Below, in pieces: positions 34,618 through 44,678 of a DNA stretch of 64,000 nt. The DNA lies in the NCBI GenBank assembly GCA_018266255.1, contig JAFEAT010000001.1:62001-126000 (forward strand). Reading direction: 5' to 3'. The notes under the pieces are model-generated. The model searched no databases. It saw only the letters and a list, made by a program, of their open reading frames with translations, and was not told where the DNA came from. The DNA is from Cyanobacteria bacterium SZAS-4. Its GTDB lineage: Bacteria > Cyanobacteriota > Vampirovibrionia > Obscuribacterales > Obscuribacteraceae. A program made the position numbers and the translations under genes. How positions within the stretch are numbered: the first letter of the stretch is position 1; every line of letters starts with the position of its first letter.

Positions 34618-37335
34618 ATGAATGCATCGAAAAAACTTTTTGAACGATTCTTTTTTCCCCTCGGCGCTCGTTGTGACAGATGGTCGAAGCTCGTTTCTGT
34701 CACGAGCCAGTGGGGTTCGGGCTCCAAGACCCGCGCAGAAGTAGATTCCGCGCTAACTGACTTACATGAGTTGGAGACCTTTCACGGTTATCCTGGAATG
34801 GAGACAATCGCCACGTTGGCAGATCTGGTCGAAAGTGGCGAACCTGCGCGAGCGGCCGCATTAGCTACTCATTACTACAGAGAACTGACCTCGAATACCA
34901 TGGGTCAACCTGTAGACGGGCTAGACTCTGACGGCTCAATACTAACCGGTAAAATCGCCGGCAGCGAGCACATGATCACGAGGTCAAGTGCACCCGGAAG
35001 ACGGTCAGATCATCCATATTTCGAAGTTCTAGTTGTTTCTGATACGAATCAGTTTCAAGGTCGAGCGATTTCGCAAGAGCTAGCTCGGTTGAGTAACAAC
35101 AGAGACCCTTTCTCTTACAGTACAGTCGTGGTCGATAATTTCTTCGACGCTTTTTCTGCTGCGCTTTTGAATCCAGCCTTGGCTGCGGTGATAATCAGCG
35201 ACGGGTTCGTCTTTTCTAACCACGAGTCACCATTGCTCAACAAACTGACTGAGCGCCTGAAAAACACAGATGCATACGACTTACTGGGTTTGCGCGAAAT
35301 TAGTGAACAACCGCAAGAACAGCTAACCTTAAGACTCTCGCAAACTTTGAGAAAGGTCAGACCAGAACTCGATTTGTATCTGCTATTGGATCAGCGTGTT
35401 GAAGAAATCGCTGGTAAGGCAGAAGGTGTTCGTCGCGTTTTCTACTCCCTTGAAGAAACCAGAGAGTTGCATTATGCCATTCTAGAAGGAGTGGCGAAGC
35501 GCTATTCCACACCTTTCTTTGATAAGTTGAAACAGTATTCGCAAAGACCAATCGCTACATTTCACGCACTGCCAATTGCCAGAGGCAAGTCGATTTTCAA
35601 ATCGCATTGGATTCAAGACATGGGAGAATTTTATGGAACGAATCTTTTTCTGGCTGAGAGCAGTGCCACTACAGGTGGTTTAGACAGCCTTCTGGAACCA
35701 ACCGGCACAATCAAAGAAGCACAAGAGATGGCGGCACGAGCGTTCGGAGCGGAACACGCATTTTTCGTCACCAACGGCACCTCGACAAGCAACAAAATGG
35801 TGCTCCAGGCGTTGCTGGCGCCAGGAGACATCGCAATCGTCGACCGCAATTGTCATAAATCGCACCACTACGGGATGGTTCTCTCCGGTGTGTTTCCACT
35901 TTATCTGGATGCGTTTCCAATCGAGCCGTATTCCATGTACGGTGGAGTTCCGCTGCACAGCATCAAGAAAGCCTTGCTCGATTTGAAACGAGAAGGAAAA
36001 TTAGATCGCGTCAGAATGGTCGACTTAACTAACTGCACATTCGACGGTCACATCTACAACACAAGGCGCGTAATGGAAGAGTGCCTTGCCATAAAACCAG
36101 ATTTGATTTTTCTCTGGGACGAAGCTTGGTTTGGTTTCGCACGTTTCTCGCCGTTTTTCCGCTCGCGCACCGCAATGGGAGCAGCGCAAGAATTGGAAAC
36201 CTGGTTTAGAGATCAAAAATCCATAGACAGATATGAGGAACAGCAAAAACAGCTCGGCGCGAATCCTACTGACGAAGACTTACTCAAGACACGCCTTTTC
36301 CCAGATCCACGTCGAGTGCGCCTGCGCGTCTATCAAACTCACTCAACGCATAAATCTATGTCAGCACTTCGCCAGGGTTCAATGGTGCTTGTGCGAGATG
36401 TTGATTTTGAGGATGTCGAAGAACAGTTCAAAGAGGCGGTTTACACGCATTGTTCCACAAGTCCCAATCAAAACTTGATCGCGAGTTTAGATATCGCCAG
36501 GCGTCAAATGGAGTTGGAAGGATACGGACTGGTCGCTAACGCCGTTGAAGTAGCACTGACGATTCGTCGAGAAATAGAGAATCACCCGGAGATTGGCAAA
36601 TACTTTCCGGTACTCAAAGGCGATCATATGGTGCCTGAAGAATTCAGAAAATCCGGTCTCGACTACCTGAGCCCTGACACCAATTGGGCAGACGCATTGC
36701 AAAGCCTTGAAGAAGACGAGTTCTGTTTAGACCCTACGAGAATGACGATGGTCTGCGGTGAAGCGGGCTTCGACGGAACTGAATTCAAACAAATGCTGGC
36801 TGAACACAACATTCAAGTAAACAAGACTTCGAGAAACACAGTCTTATTGCAGGCGAACATTAACAATACAAGAAGTGACGTCGCGGCGTTGATTTTGACA
36901 CTTTTACAAATCAGCACTGAAATCAATAACCGTCATTCTCGCGATGCATTCGAAACTCGAAAAGATTCGTTGATGAACGATGTACCGAAGCTGCCGAATT
37001 TCAGTCGTTTTCACAATAGCTTCCGCAAAGATGCAAAATCTCAGACTTCCGAAGGAGATATTCGCAACGCCTTTTACGCCGCGCAAACGGGCTCTGGCTT
37101 CGAGTATTACAAGCTGCAAGACTCCGCCATCGATGACTTATTAAAATCAGGCAGAGAATTGGTGGCAGCGAACTTTGTCATTCCATATCCACCTGGATTT
37201 CCGCTACTGGTGCCAGGTCAAGTGATCACTGCCGAAATTATGGACTTCATGCGCAAACTCGATGTATCCGAAATCCACGGATACAACGCCAAACGTGGAC
37301 TAAAAGTCTTCTCAGAGGCACAACTCGCCCTATAA
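34618..37335 (+). CDS. PLP-dependent Orn/Lys/Arg decarboxylase family protein
   Basis: 905 residues, longer than the usual 710-760 of AdiA/SpeC/CadA. Order: N-terminal helical extension (1-130), wing domain with DTNQFQGRAISQELARL, then the PLP-binding aminotransferase-fold domain. Visible PLP contacts are HAFFVTNGTSTSNKM, the Asp in LWDEAWFGFARF, and the Schiff-base Lys in STHKSMSALRQG. The C-terminal domain includes MTMVCGEAGFDGTE and ends EIHGYNAKRGLKVF. The reaction is decarboxylation of a basic amino acid to agmatine, putrescine or cadaverine; which one cannot be told. No transporter partner is adjacent. Confidence 0.9.
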   Translation: MNASKKLFERFFFPLGARCDRWSKLVSVTSQWGSGSKTRAEVDSALTDLHELETFHGYPGMETIATLADLVESGEPARAAALATHYYRELTSNTMGQPVDGLDSDGSILTGKIAGSEHMITRSSAPGRRSDHPYFEVLVVSDTNQFQGRAISQELARLSNNRDPFSYSTVVVDNFFDAFSAALLNPALAAVIISDGFVFSNHESPLLNKLTERLKNTDAYDLLGLREISEQPQEQLTLRLSQTLRKVRPELDLYLLLDQRVEEIAGKAEGVRRVFYSLEETRELHYAILEGVAKRYSTPFFDKLKQYSQRPIATFHALPIARGKSIFKSHWIQDMGEFYGTNLFLAESSATTGGLDSLLEPTGTIKEAQEMAARAFGAEHAFFVTNGTSTSNKMVLQALLAPGDIAIVDRNCHKSHHYGMVLSGVFPLYLDAFPIEPYSMYGGVPLHSIKKALLDLKREGKLDRVRMVDLTNCTFDGHIYNTRRVMEECLAIKPDLIFLWDEAWFGFARFSPFFRSRTAMGAAQELETWFRDQKSIDRYEEQQKQLGANPTDEDLLKTRLFPDPRRVRLRVYQTHSTHKSMSALRQGSMVLVRDVDFEDVEEQFKEAVYTHCSTSPNQNLIASLDIARRQMELEGYGLVANAVEVALTIRREIENHPEIGKYFPVLKGDHMVPEEFRKSGLDYLSPDTNWADALQSLEEDEFCLDPTRMTMVCGEAGFDGTEFKQMLAEHNIQVNKTSRNTVLLQANINNTRSDVAALILTLLQISTEINNRHSRDAFETRKDSLMNDVPKLPNFSRFHNSFRKDAKSQTSEGDIRNAFYAAQTGSGFEYYKLQDSAIDDLLKSGRELVAANFVIPYPPGFPLLVPGQVITAEIMDFMRKLDVSEIHGYNAKRGLKVFSEAQLAL

Positions 37336-37376
37336 TTTACTTGAGGGTAATCAGTTGTGAAGAGCTGGGGGAGTCC

Positions 37377-38567
37377 ATGAGGCATAAAGCATTGTTGTCA
37401 GCAGTGTTGGCGTTTGGTTTGAGCGTCTTCGGCTCTACTCAGAACGCGCAAGCGAGCACCAGAAGTTTAGGTGAAGGACACACGCCGTCGATTTCGTCGG
37501 ACGGTCGCGGACACGTCTTCGTTGTTTTTGAAGGGATAAACACCAAAACAGGCGCAGCCGACATTTACTATTCGAGTAGCAACGATGGTGGGAAAACCTG
37601 GACGAATAAGTTGGATGTGCACCCAACAGCTGGAGTCTCCACCCGCCCACGAGTCGTAGTTGAAAAAAACGGTGCTATCGATGTCGTCTGGACTGATACT
37701 GCATATGGTGTATACAACCCGGAAATTTATTTCACTCGTTCGACTGATGCTGGGCGCACGTGGCTGACTCCACTCAACATCAGTCAAACACCAGGTGCAT
37801 CGCGTGATCCACAGTTGGCAATTGGGCCGAACGATACAATACATGTGGTTTTTGCCGACACGCCGAGCACGTCTGCCAGCAGAGACATCTTTTATACATT
37901 CTCAACAGACGGCGGCAAGACATGGGCTAAAGATCGCGCTCTGGAGAATATAAGCAGCACAGCAAGTGATTCATCAGAACCCAGTTTGGCTGTGGCGCCA
38001 GACGGAATGATTCACGTGGCATGGAAAGAAGAAGATCCGACCTCAGAGGCGCGACATCAAATCTACTATTCACAACGCCTCCAAAATGCCTGGTCGAGCG
38101 GCAAAGATGTCAGCAATAAAACACGCTATTCATATCATCCCGTCGTCGCATGCGGCTCGGCTGGCAAGGTTTACATCAACTGGCTCGACCGTTCAGATCG
38201 TGAAGGCGCCTCCGATATCTGGTGCCTCACCATGAATGGAAATACACCGCCTGGACCACCTGTGCACATAACCAACACCGGCTCGATCGCCACCGCAGCC
38301 GAAATGACAACTGACGGAAATGACCGAACGGTGATCGTCTGGCCAGATAGGGCACTAGGCTTGACGCCTCCGAGAATTCGGTTGCAGGCGCTGTCGCACA
38401 CCTCCCGCAAACCAATCAAACTTGCTCATTCTTCGGCGATTCAATTGGCTCCGGCGATGGCAATCGACGGGAATCTCCTGACCGTGGTTTGGGAAGAGAG
38501 AAGTTTGAACAGCAATCCGATCAAATTGAAATCAATCGAACTGCCGAAACTTCTCTCACGGAATTGA
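37377..38567 (+). CDS. Secreted BNR-repeat (sialidase-like) beta-propeller
   Basis: 396 residues from the ATG at 37377 (GGGGGAG site). Signal peptide ALLSAVLAFGLSVFGSTQNAQAS. The mature part has repeated Asp boxes: SNDGGKTW, STDAGRTW and STDGGKTW, about 55 residues apart, which mark the blades of a six-bladed sialidase-type propeller. The sialidase Arg triad and RIP motif are not evident, so a glycan-binding or scaffolding role is as likely as hydrolysis. Its stop lies 3 bp before the GTG of the kinase gene, and the two are probably co-transcribed. Confidence 0.82.
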   Translation: MRHKALLSAVLAFGLSVFGSTQNAQASTRSLGEGHTPSISSDGRGHVFVVFEGINTKTGAADIYYSSSNDGGKTWTNKLDVHPTAGVSTRPRVVVEKNGAIDVVWTDTAYGVYNPEIYFTRSTDAGRTWLTPLNISQTPGASRDPQLAIGPNDTIHVVFADTPSTSASRDIFYTFSTDGGKTWAKDRALENISSTASDSSEPSLAVAPDGMIHVAWKEEDPTSEARHQIYYSQRLQNAWSSGKDVSNKTRYSYHPVVACGSAGKVYINWLDRSDREGASDIWCLTMNGNTPPGPPVHITNTGSIATAAEMTTDGNDRTVIVWPDRALGLTPPRIRLQALSHTSRKPIKLAHSSAIQLAPAMAIDGNLLTVVWEERSLNSNPIKLKSIELPKLLSRN

Positions 38568-38570
38568 GCT

Positions 38571-40436
38571 GTGTCAGAAGAAGATCCCTCTGCTAAAAGA
38601 ACAGACGACGTGGCGCATGAAGAGAAAGATCTCGTAGTTTTGCGCGAATCGGATCTTGCTCAGCAAAAATCAGAAGAGCGACAAGACAAAACACGCATTA
38701 CGAACAACAGAATGGACGCTATGCCGTCTCAAGCTTCAACTGCCATTACTAGCGGTGGCATTCCGGAACCTCTGCCAAATGAGCCAGAAGATGCTTTTAG
38801 TGCAAGTAAAGAGCACATCGGCACGATTATCGCCGGTCGATATCGAATTATGGATCTTCTCGGTGTCGGCGGCATGGGTTCAGTATTTAAGGCCGAACAC
38901 ATTATGCTCGGAACTTCAGTTGCGATAAAAATCTTAAACCGAGATCTCGCAACGAATACGACGGCACTGAAACGGTTTGCGCAGGAGGCCAAAGCTGCGA
39001 GTTCACTCAAGCACACAAACATTGCAACAGTAAGTGATTATGGTTTGACGGAAGGCGGCTTTCCGTACTTCGTCATGGATCTCTTGGAAGGCAAAAGTTT
39101 GCAGGAATTAATTGCGGAAAAAGAATCGATTCCGTGGCAGCAAGCTGTTGATTTCGGCATTCAAATCTCTGACGCGATGGCATACGCACATTCGCAAGGC
39201 ATTTATCACAGAGACTTAAAACCAGCGAACATAATGATTTCGCAAACAGCCAGAGGCGATGAGCGCGCTACGGTAGTCGATTTTGGTATCGCAAAGTTCG
39301 CAAACGAAACACAAGATGCGCAAAGAATTACTCAGACTGGTGAAGTGTTTGGAAGTCCGCTATACATGAGCCCCGAGCAGTGCACGGGGAAACCGTTGGA
39401 CGGTCGCTCAGACGTGTATTCTTTCGGATGCTTGATGTACGAAATGCTGACTGGCAAAGTTCCTTTCATCGGTCCGAATGCTGTTGCAACCATTTTGATG
39501 CAGATCAATGATCCGCCGCCGAGTCTTCGTTCACACGAGAATCAACACATCACGGTATCAATTCCTGCAGGCTTGGATACCGTAATTTTGTACTGCCTCG
39601 GAAAAGATCCAGCCGATCGCTACTCATCCATGGATGCAGTCAAAGCAGACTTGCAGTTAGTAAAGCGCGGACTTCCGCCGACTCGCAAAAGTGTCAGGCG
39701 CATCAATTTCAAATTGAAAGCTCCCGGTTTATTGCAGACTGGACTAGTCACCGCATTTGGTACCGTTGGCATTTTCTTGGGAATGGCATTCTGGATCAAT
39801 AAGTGGCAATACGAAATGGTTCCCTGGCAAATCAATTACGGCAATGCTAAATATGCTTACGAACACGCCGAATACGATCAAGCAAGAATATCGGCTCAGC
39901 ATGGAATCAAACTTGGCTTGGCAAAGAATGCCTCGAAGCTAGAACTCGCAAATTTATACAATATACTTGGCGACGCTCAAAAAGCAATGCCGAATGGAAA
40001 TCCTAATTACCTCACGGATGCGCAGAAGTCTTACGAGAAAGCCGCAGCTGTAGCAACAGACAAACACTCAATCAGGCAAAAGGTGCAAGCATATCTCGAC
40101 CTTGGTGACGTGGACAAATTGATGGGCAACGATCGCGCCGCGCTAAAGAATTACGATAAAGCTCTGGCTGGGTTCAACGAAGAGTACGTGGATAACCGCC
40201 AGAAGGCGAGATTGCTGGTGCGAAAAGGCGTGACCTATCACAATCTCAAAGAATACGAACAAGCCTATCAACAACTACAAGAAGCCCTGGCACTCTACAA
40301 AGCCATGGATGAGACAAACGTGCCTGCTGTTATCGATACCCTCGAGAAACTCTCTGACAGCTTGAAGGCAAGCGGTGAGCCCGTTCTAGCAAAACAATTT
40401 TCCGATGAAGCGAATACTTTGCGATCAGGTTTCTAG
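38571..40436 (+). CDS. Transmembrane Ser/Thr kinase with TPR sensor domain
   Basis: 621 residues from a GTG. Residues 1-80 are polar and disordered. The kinase domain (about 90-365) is intact: LGVGGMGSVF (97-106), K120, HRD 213-215, DFG 237-239 and SPEQ near 267. One membrane helix (about 388-409) is followed by four or more TPRs (about 425-615: YAYEHAEYDQARISAQHGIK, AQKSYEKAAAVA, ALKNYDKALAGF, AYQQLQEALALYK). The TPRs probably lie outside and act as a sensor or docking surface. It follows the BNR gene and may be coupled to it. It differs from the other kinase in its sensor. Confidence 0.93.
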   Translation: MSEEDPSAKRTDDVAHEEKDLVVLRESDLAQQKSEERQDKTRITNNRMDAMPSQASTAITSGGIPEPLPNEPEDAFSASKEHIGTIIAGRYRIMDLLGVGGMGSVFKAEHIMLGTSVAIKILNRDLATNTTALKRFAQEAKAASSLKHTNIATVSDYGLTEGGFPYFVMDLLEGKSLQELIAEKESIPWQQAVDFGIQISDAMAYAHSQGIYHRDLKPANIMISQTARGDERATVVDFGIAKFANETQDAQRITQTGEVFGSPLYMSPEQCTGKPLDGRSDVYSFGCLMYEMLTGKVPFIGPNAVATILMQINDPPPSLRSHENQHITVSIPAGLDTVILYCLGKDPADRYSSMDAVKADLQLVKRGLPPTRKSVRRINFKLKAPGLLQTGLVTAFGTVGIFLGMAFWINKWQYEMVPWQINYGNAKYAYEHAEYDQARISAQHGIKLGLAKNASKLELANLYNILGDAQKAMPNGNPNYLTDAQKSYEKAAAVATDKHSIRQKVQAYLDLGDVDKLMGNDRAALKNYDKALAGFNEEYVDNRQKARLLVRKGVTYHNLKEYEQAYQQLQEALALYKAMDETNVPAVIDTLEKLSDSLKASGEPVLAKQFSDEANTLRSGF

Positions 40437-40490
40437 AGACCTCATCTTGCGGGTATGAACTATTAGAGATCCCGTTCAGGAGACCCATCA

Positions 40491-41135
40491 GTGAAGAGAC
40501 TATCAGTGAAACTGGCGGCAGCGGAATTATCGGCAAAAACGAGCAAGAAGAGTTTATCGTTCTTTATCGTTTTGCTGCTAAGCGTAACTTCTCAATGCGC
40601 TCGAGCCGCTAGCCTCGAAGAATCTCAGAAGAAAGGTGCCAAAGATACGGGGAACATAACCGACCAACTTCCTCGCACGTTGGGTGTCGCATTTACTACT
40701 GGCAAAATAGCCAAAGGTCACGTGTTCACCGCGGCCGATTTAGAAGAACGAAATATTAGTATCGATCAAATCCCGAGCGATGCTTGCGTATCGGCAAAGA
40801 AACTTGTGGGCAGGCAAAGTCTCACAGCGAAGAATAAGCATGAAGTTATTTCGGTGCAAGACCTCGGTATTGGATTGACGGAAAGTCAAATCGCAGGCAT
40901 GACAGCGAGAGATTGGAGCAAATATAAGGAAAAGATGGGCACCGTCTGCTTCGCAAAGGTTGAGATTAAGCCTGGCGAAAAATTCAAGCCTGCTATGCTC
41001 GTCGATCACAAGATGCCAATCCGCATTGTGCCTTGCGATGCAGTAACAAATTCATCGCTGGTGATCGGCAAAGTATGCAAGTTTGGTTGCGCCAAACGGC
41101 ACATAATAATGCAGCATGACATAAGTGTAAAATAG
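40491..41135 (+). CDS. Secreted protein with two SAF-like domains
   Basis: 214 residues from a GTG with CAGGAGAC upstream. A signal peptide (SLSFFIVLLLSVTSQCARAAS) precedes two SAF-like modules: VAFTTGKIAKGHVFTAADLEERNIS then DACVSAKKLVGRQSLT and, in the second half, FAKVEIKPGEKFKPAMLVDHKM then CDAVTNSSLVIGKVCK (each split here at its strand). SAF domains occur in FlgA/CpaB pilus and flagellar chaperones and in antifreeze-like and sialic-acid synthase proteins. It precedes a two-component pair on the same strand (5 nt to the response regulator) and may be the periplasmic sensor input or a target. Confidence 0.72.
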   Translation: MKRLSVKLAAAELSAKTSKKSLSFFIVLLLSVTSQCARAASLEESQKKGAKDTGNITDQLPRTLGVAFTTGKIAKGHVFTAADLEERNISIDQIPSDACVSAKKLVGRQSLTAKNKHEVISVQDLGIGLTESQIAGMTARDWSKYKEKMGTVCFAKVEIKPGEKFKPAMLVDHKMPIRIVPCDAVTNSSLVIGKVCKFGCAKRHIIMQHDISVK

Positions 41136-41139
41136 CGCC

Positions 41140-41823
41140 ATGCCCAAAACACTGCTAGTCGATGACGATGTAAACCTAACCAAGGTGCTTATCGATTGGC
41201 TTAAACACGAGCATCACACAGTAGACTGCGCACACACAGTCAAGGACGGTCGCAACTTTCTCACTTCGTTTTCATACGACCTGGTCATTCTCGATTGGTC
41301 ATTGCCAGACGGTTCAGGCGTTGATCTTTGCACGCAGCAACGAAAAGAAGGATTGCTGACACCGGTTCTAATCCTCACAGGCAAAGATCAAATAGACGAC
41401 AAAATAACCGGACTCGATTCTGGTGCTGACGATTATCTAACAAAACCATTTGACTTTAGAGAGCTTTCCGCGCGTTTGAGAACGCTGTTGCGCAGATCTG
41501 CCTTGGTCGGCGAAAACATTATTACAGTAGGTCCGCTTAAACTAGACATTCTGGCGCACGAAATCAAAATGTCCGACGAGCTTCTGAAACTTGCGCCCAT
41601 CGATTATTCGCTACTAGAATTTTTCATGCGTAGCCCCGGTAAAGTATTTACGACAGACGAACTTCTTAACGGCGTTTGGAATTCAGAAGAGGGTGCGGGC
41701 GCCGAAAGCGTTCGAAGCGCCGTCAAACGGTTACGAAAAATCATCGGAGACAACGATAGTATCTCGCTCGACAACGTGTTCGGAGTTGGATACAAGTTGC
41801 GCTGTGCAAGCGCCGAGAAGTAG
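41140..41823 (+). CDS. OmpR/PhoB family response regulator
   Basis: 227 residues. Receiver domain 1-115 with the acidic pair (VDDD, 7-10), the phospho-acceptor D52 in ILDWSLPDG and K102 in DYLTKPFD. A winged-helix DNA-binding domain follows (about 125-225; LAPIDYSLLEFFMRSPGKVF, SVRSAVKRLRKII, VFGVGYKL). All phosphotransfer residues are intact. The histidine-kinase gene starts 8 nt after its stop, so they form one operon with the SAF gene, 5 nt upstream. Confidence 0.96.
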   Translation: MPKTLLVDDDVNLTKVLIDWLKHEHHTVDCAHTVKDGRNFLTSFSYDLVILDWSLPDGSGVDLCTQQRKEGLLTPVLILTGKDQIDDKITGLDSGADDYLTKPFDFRELSARLRTLLRRSALVGENIITVGPLKLDILAHEIKMSDELLKLAPIDYSLLEFFMRSPGKVFTTDELLNGVWNSEEGAGAESVRSAVKRLRKIIGDNDSISLDNVFGVGYKLRCASAEK

Positions 41824-41831
41824 GTAATCAA

Positions 41832-43631
41832 TTGCTGTCCCGGCTGTCACTCACGCAAAAAGGATTAATGGTGCTTTCGCTCACCTTGCTCGTACAGATG
41901 GCTTTCATTGGTTCACTCGCGGTGATGCAAAAAACCGCTGAGAAGCAAATTGAAGACGGACTGCACGGTCAATTGATTGTTAGCCACATGACTAAAGTTT
42001 CCAATCTGTGGTCCAAGATTGCAGTGGAGTCAGTGCGTGTTCTCTCTCATCCTGATTTTGAAGAATCATCAGCGTCGCAGTATGTGAAAGAAATTCACGA
42101 GGAGTTTGCCACTCTGATTCAATTACTTGAAAGCAGCCCGAGCGAACAAGCGTCGATCAAAACTCTGCAAAACGATACTGACGAAGGTTTGTCCATATTA
42201 GGAAAAGCTCGTGATGCCTGGTTCTACGGGCAAGTGAAAAAATATCACGGCTACTTGAAAGACGTCGGGCGAGTTTCAGATTTATGCACAGAAAGGTCGA
42301 ACAAATTGCTCGACCAATTTACGAAAACCCAGCAAGATAACTATCGTGAACAAATTCAGTCTCGTGAACATTTGAGTCTACTGCTTTTCACTGGATTGCT
42401 GATCAATATTTCAACAGCACTAATCGTCGCTTATCTTTTTACTGCAAGCATCGCCCGCAGACTCGAGCAAATTGGAAAGAACAGCATAAGGTTAGCTAGC
42501 GGCGAGCAGCTATTACCGGCGCTGCCAGGAAGCGATGAAATTGCCAGCCTGGACAAAGAGTTTCACGCCATGGCCGGCGCGTTGAAAGAAGCAGCTCGTA
42601 AAGAACGCGCTGTTGTCGATAATGCACTCGATCTAATTTGCTCGCTTGACGCAGATTGTATGTTCCTTATGGTTAATCCTGCCTCTCAAGCGATTTTAGG
42701 ATATGAACCAAAACAGCTGATTGGCGAGTTCTTCGTCAACTTCGTAATCGAAGAAGACAGACAACGAGCCAGCAGTAGCCTGCAAAGTTTAAGAGACGGA
42801 ATCGCGATTGGCCCCTTTGAAAACACGATGCTGAAGTCAGATGGCGGCACAGTGAACATGCTCATTTCAGCGCATTGGTCCGATGATGACAAGTCTATGT
42901 TCTGTGTCATGCACGATATAACGCAGCGCCGCGAAATGGAACGCATGAAGCAGCAATTCATTGCCATGATTACACACGATCTGCGCAGCCCGCTGACAGC
43001 AATTGGTGGCACTCTGCAATTGCTCTCCGCTGGAATTTACAGCTCAGACAGTGACACTGGGAAAGAGCGTATTGGAGAAGCCACACAAAATACAGAGCGA
43101 ATGCTCAAGCTCATTTCAGACTTGTTGGAAATGGAAAAATTCGACGCTACCACTTTGACTCTGTCAATCGGTGACATCAGCCTATCATCAGTGATTTATG
43201 AATCAATCGGATCAGTTCGGTCCTACGCAGAGCAGCAAAACATAGAATTAAAGTCTTCGGCTACGGATATAAAAGTTGAAGCCGACAAATTGAGAATGGT
43301 GCAGGTATTGGTCAACCTGCTAACCAACGCTATCAAATTTTCCGCGCCAGGAAGTGCAGTCGAGGTCAACTGCAGCGAAGTTGAGAAATTTGCGCGCATT
43401 CGAGTAATCAATAGGGGAAAAGGGATTTCGCCCGAAGAACAGGAGCTGATATTTGAGCCATTCAAGCAGGCAAAAAGAAAAGTAAGTGATACTCGACTGG
43501 AAGGCACGGGATTAGGACTAGCAATATGCAAATCGATTGTCGAAGCGCACCACGGCAAGATTGGCGTGGTCAGCGGTGATACCGGAAGCACATTCTGGGT
43601 GGAAATTCCGATCGCTGATAAAAGCAAATAA
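41832..43631 (+). CDS. Sensor histidine kinase (HAMP-PAS-HisKA-HATPase)
   Basis: 599 residues from a TTG close behind the response regulator. First membrane helix at about 10-32, a roughly 150-residue helical sensor domain outside, second helix at 182-205, HAMP 206-255, PAS 256-367 (DLICSLDADCMFLMVNPAS), then HisKA with H382 in MITHDLRSPLTAIGG. The ATP-binding domain shows NLLTNAIKFS (N box), a G box GKGISPEEQ and GTGLGLAICKSIVEAHHGK. It should phosphorylate the adjacent OmpR-type regulator. The sensed signal is unknown, although the SAF protein upstream could contribute. Confidence 0.95.
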   Translation: MLSRLSLTQKGLMVLSLTLLVQMAFIGSLAVMQKTAEKQIEDGLHGQLIVSHMTKVSNLWSKIAVESVRVLSHPDFEESSASQYVKEIHEEFATLIQLLESSPSEQASIKTLQNDTDEGLSILGKARDAWFYGQVKKYHGYLKDVGRVSDLCTERSNKLLDQFTKTQQDNYREQIQSREHLSLLLFTGLLINISTALIVAYLFTASIARRLEQIGKNSIRLASGEQLLPALPGSDEIASLDKEFHAMAGALKEAARKERAVVDNALDLICSLDADCMFLMVNPASQAILGYEPKQLIGEFFVNFVIEEDRQRASSSLQSLRDGIAIGPFENTMLKSDGGTVNMLISAHWSDDDKSMFCVMHDITQRREMERMKQQFIAMITHDLRSPLTAIGGTLQLLSAGIYSSDSDTGKERIGEATQNTERMLKLISDLLEMEKFDATTLTLSIGDISLSSVIYESIGSVRSYAEQQNIELKSSATDIKVEADKLRMVQVLVNLLTNAIKFSAPGSAVEVNCSEVEKFARIRVINRGKGISPEEQELIFEPFKQAKRKVSDTRLEGTGLGLAICKSIVEAHHGKIGVVSGDTGSTFWVEIPIADKSK

Positions 43632-43637
43632 GAGACA

Positions 43638-44678
43638 CTAATCGACTGTGCCATTCTCAGTTGCGATGTAGCAATTTGGATTGCGGTTTTTAAAATCCTT
43701 GATCGCTTTTGGCGTGAGACCGGTACACGATCTGAGCACGAGCTTTTTAAGTGCTATCGGTGCAAACGACTGCAATCCTTTATCAGTAATATTAGTGTAA
43801 CTCAGATCTAGCAGAGCAAGTTTTTTCATAGTTGCAAGTGAGTGCAAGCTCTCGTCTGAAATGTTGTTTTTCCAAATCAGCAGGTCGCGCAGAACAGCGC
43901 TGTTAGATAGTTGCTTCACGCCGTGATCGGTGATCGCAGTTTCACCGAGGGCAAGATTAGTGACAGGCGATTTTGCCAGCAGTGTCAATCCGGCATCAGT
44001 AATGTGAGGATTTCGATCGAGTACAAGTTCGACGATGTGATGCTTACTCAAAATTGCGACACATTGATCAGACAAGTCGCAATTCGTCAAACGAAGCTTA
44101 GACAGATGTGGCAACCTCATCAACGTTTCCAAATCATCTGGAGTAGGTTTGATTCCGTCGATTTCGAGATCTTGCAGGTGGTCCATCGTGGCAATATCGT
44201 TTAGTGCGGCTCGGGTTATGTGCGTGTCGACAAGAACAAGTCTGGTAATTGGAAAACCTTTCAGACAATCAACGACAGTGTCGTCAGAGTTATGACTGGC
44301 TTCGAACTCTGTCAGGTCTTTGTTTGGACGACGCAGAAGCTTACGGAATAAACTGGGCTCGACGTGCCACTCAGATGCGTCAATGACTTTGTCATGCGCG
44401 AGGGATTGTATGCACTCTTTGTCGGACGCGTCTGTACTCTCTTTCGAACCGGCGCTGGACTTCTTTGAAGTACCTCCCGTCTCTTTCGAACCAGCTGGAC
44501 TCTCTTTTGAACTGTCTACAACCACTGTCGGAAGGCCCGCGCTCAAAGGCGGTTGGTTGCCACCCACGACTACACTCACCACATAGGCAGCCAACGCAAT
44601 CTGAAGGAATACACCCAGGATGAGCGATGCCATCCATAATGGGTTGCGCTTTTTGGCGTTGGTCGGGTTATTTTCCAT
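43638..44678 (-). CDS. Membrane-anchored leucine-rich-repeat protein
   Basis: 346 residues. One N-terminal helix (LWMASLILGVFLQIALAAYVVSVVV, read over 14-38) is followed by a Ser/Gly/Lys-rich linker (KESTDASDKE and similar) and about eight LRRs in the second half (LTNCDLSDQCVAILSKH, ITDAGLTLLAKSPVTNLAL, ITDHGVKQLS, ISDESLHSLATMKKLALLDL), of the GALA-like type with IT-D-x-G-L spacing. It resembles the exterior part of the kinase-LRR at 11543 but has no kinase domain. It converges with the histidine-kinase gene after 6 nt. Confidence 0.82.
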   Translation of the reverse strand: MENNPTNAKKRNPLWMASLILGVFLQIALAAYVVSVVVGGNQPPLSAGLPTVVVDSSKESPAGSKETGGTSKKSSAGSKESTDASDKECIQSLAHDKVIDASEWHVEPSLFRKLLRRPNKDLTEFEASHNSDDTVVDCLKGFPITRLVLVDTHITRAALNDIATMDHLQDLEIDGIKPTPDDLETLMRLPHLSKLRLTNCDLSDQCVAILSKHHIVELVLDRNPHITDAGLTLLAKSPVTNLALGETAITDHGVKQLSNSAVLRDLLIWKNNISDESLHSLATMKKLALLDLSYTNITDKGLQSFAPIALKKLVLRSCTGLTPKAIKDFKNRNPNCYIATENGTVD

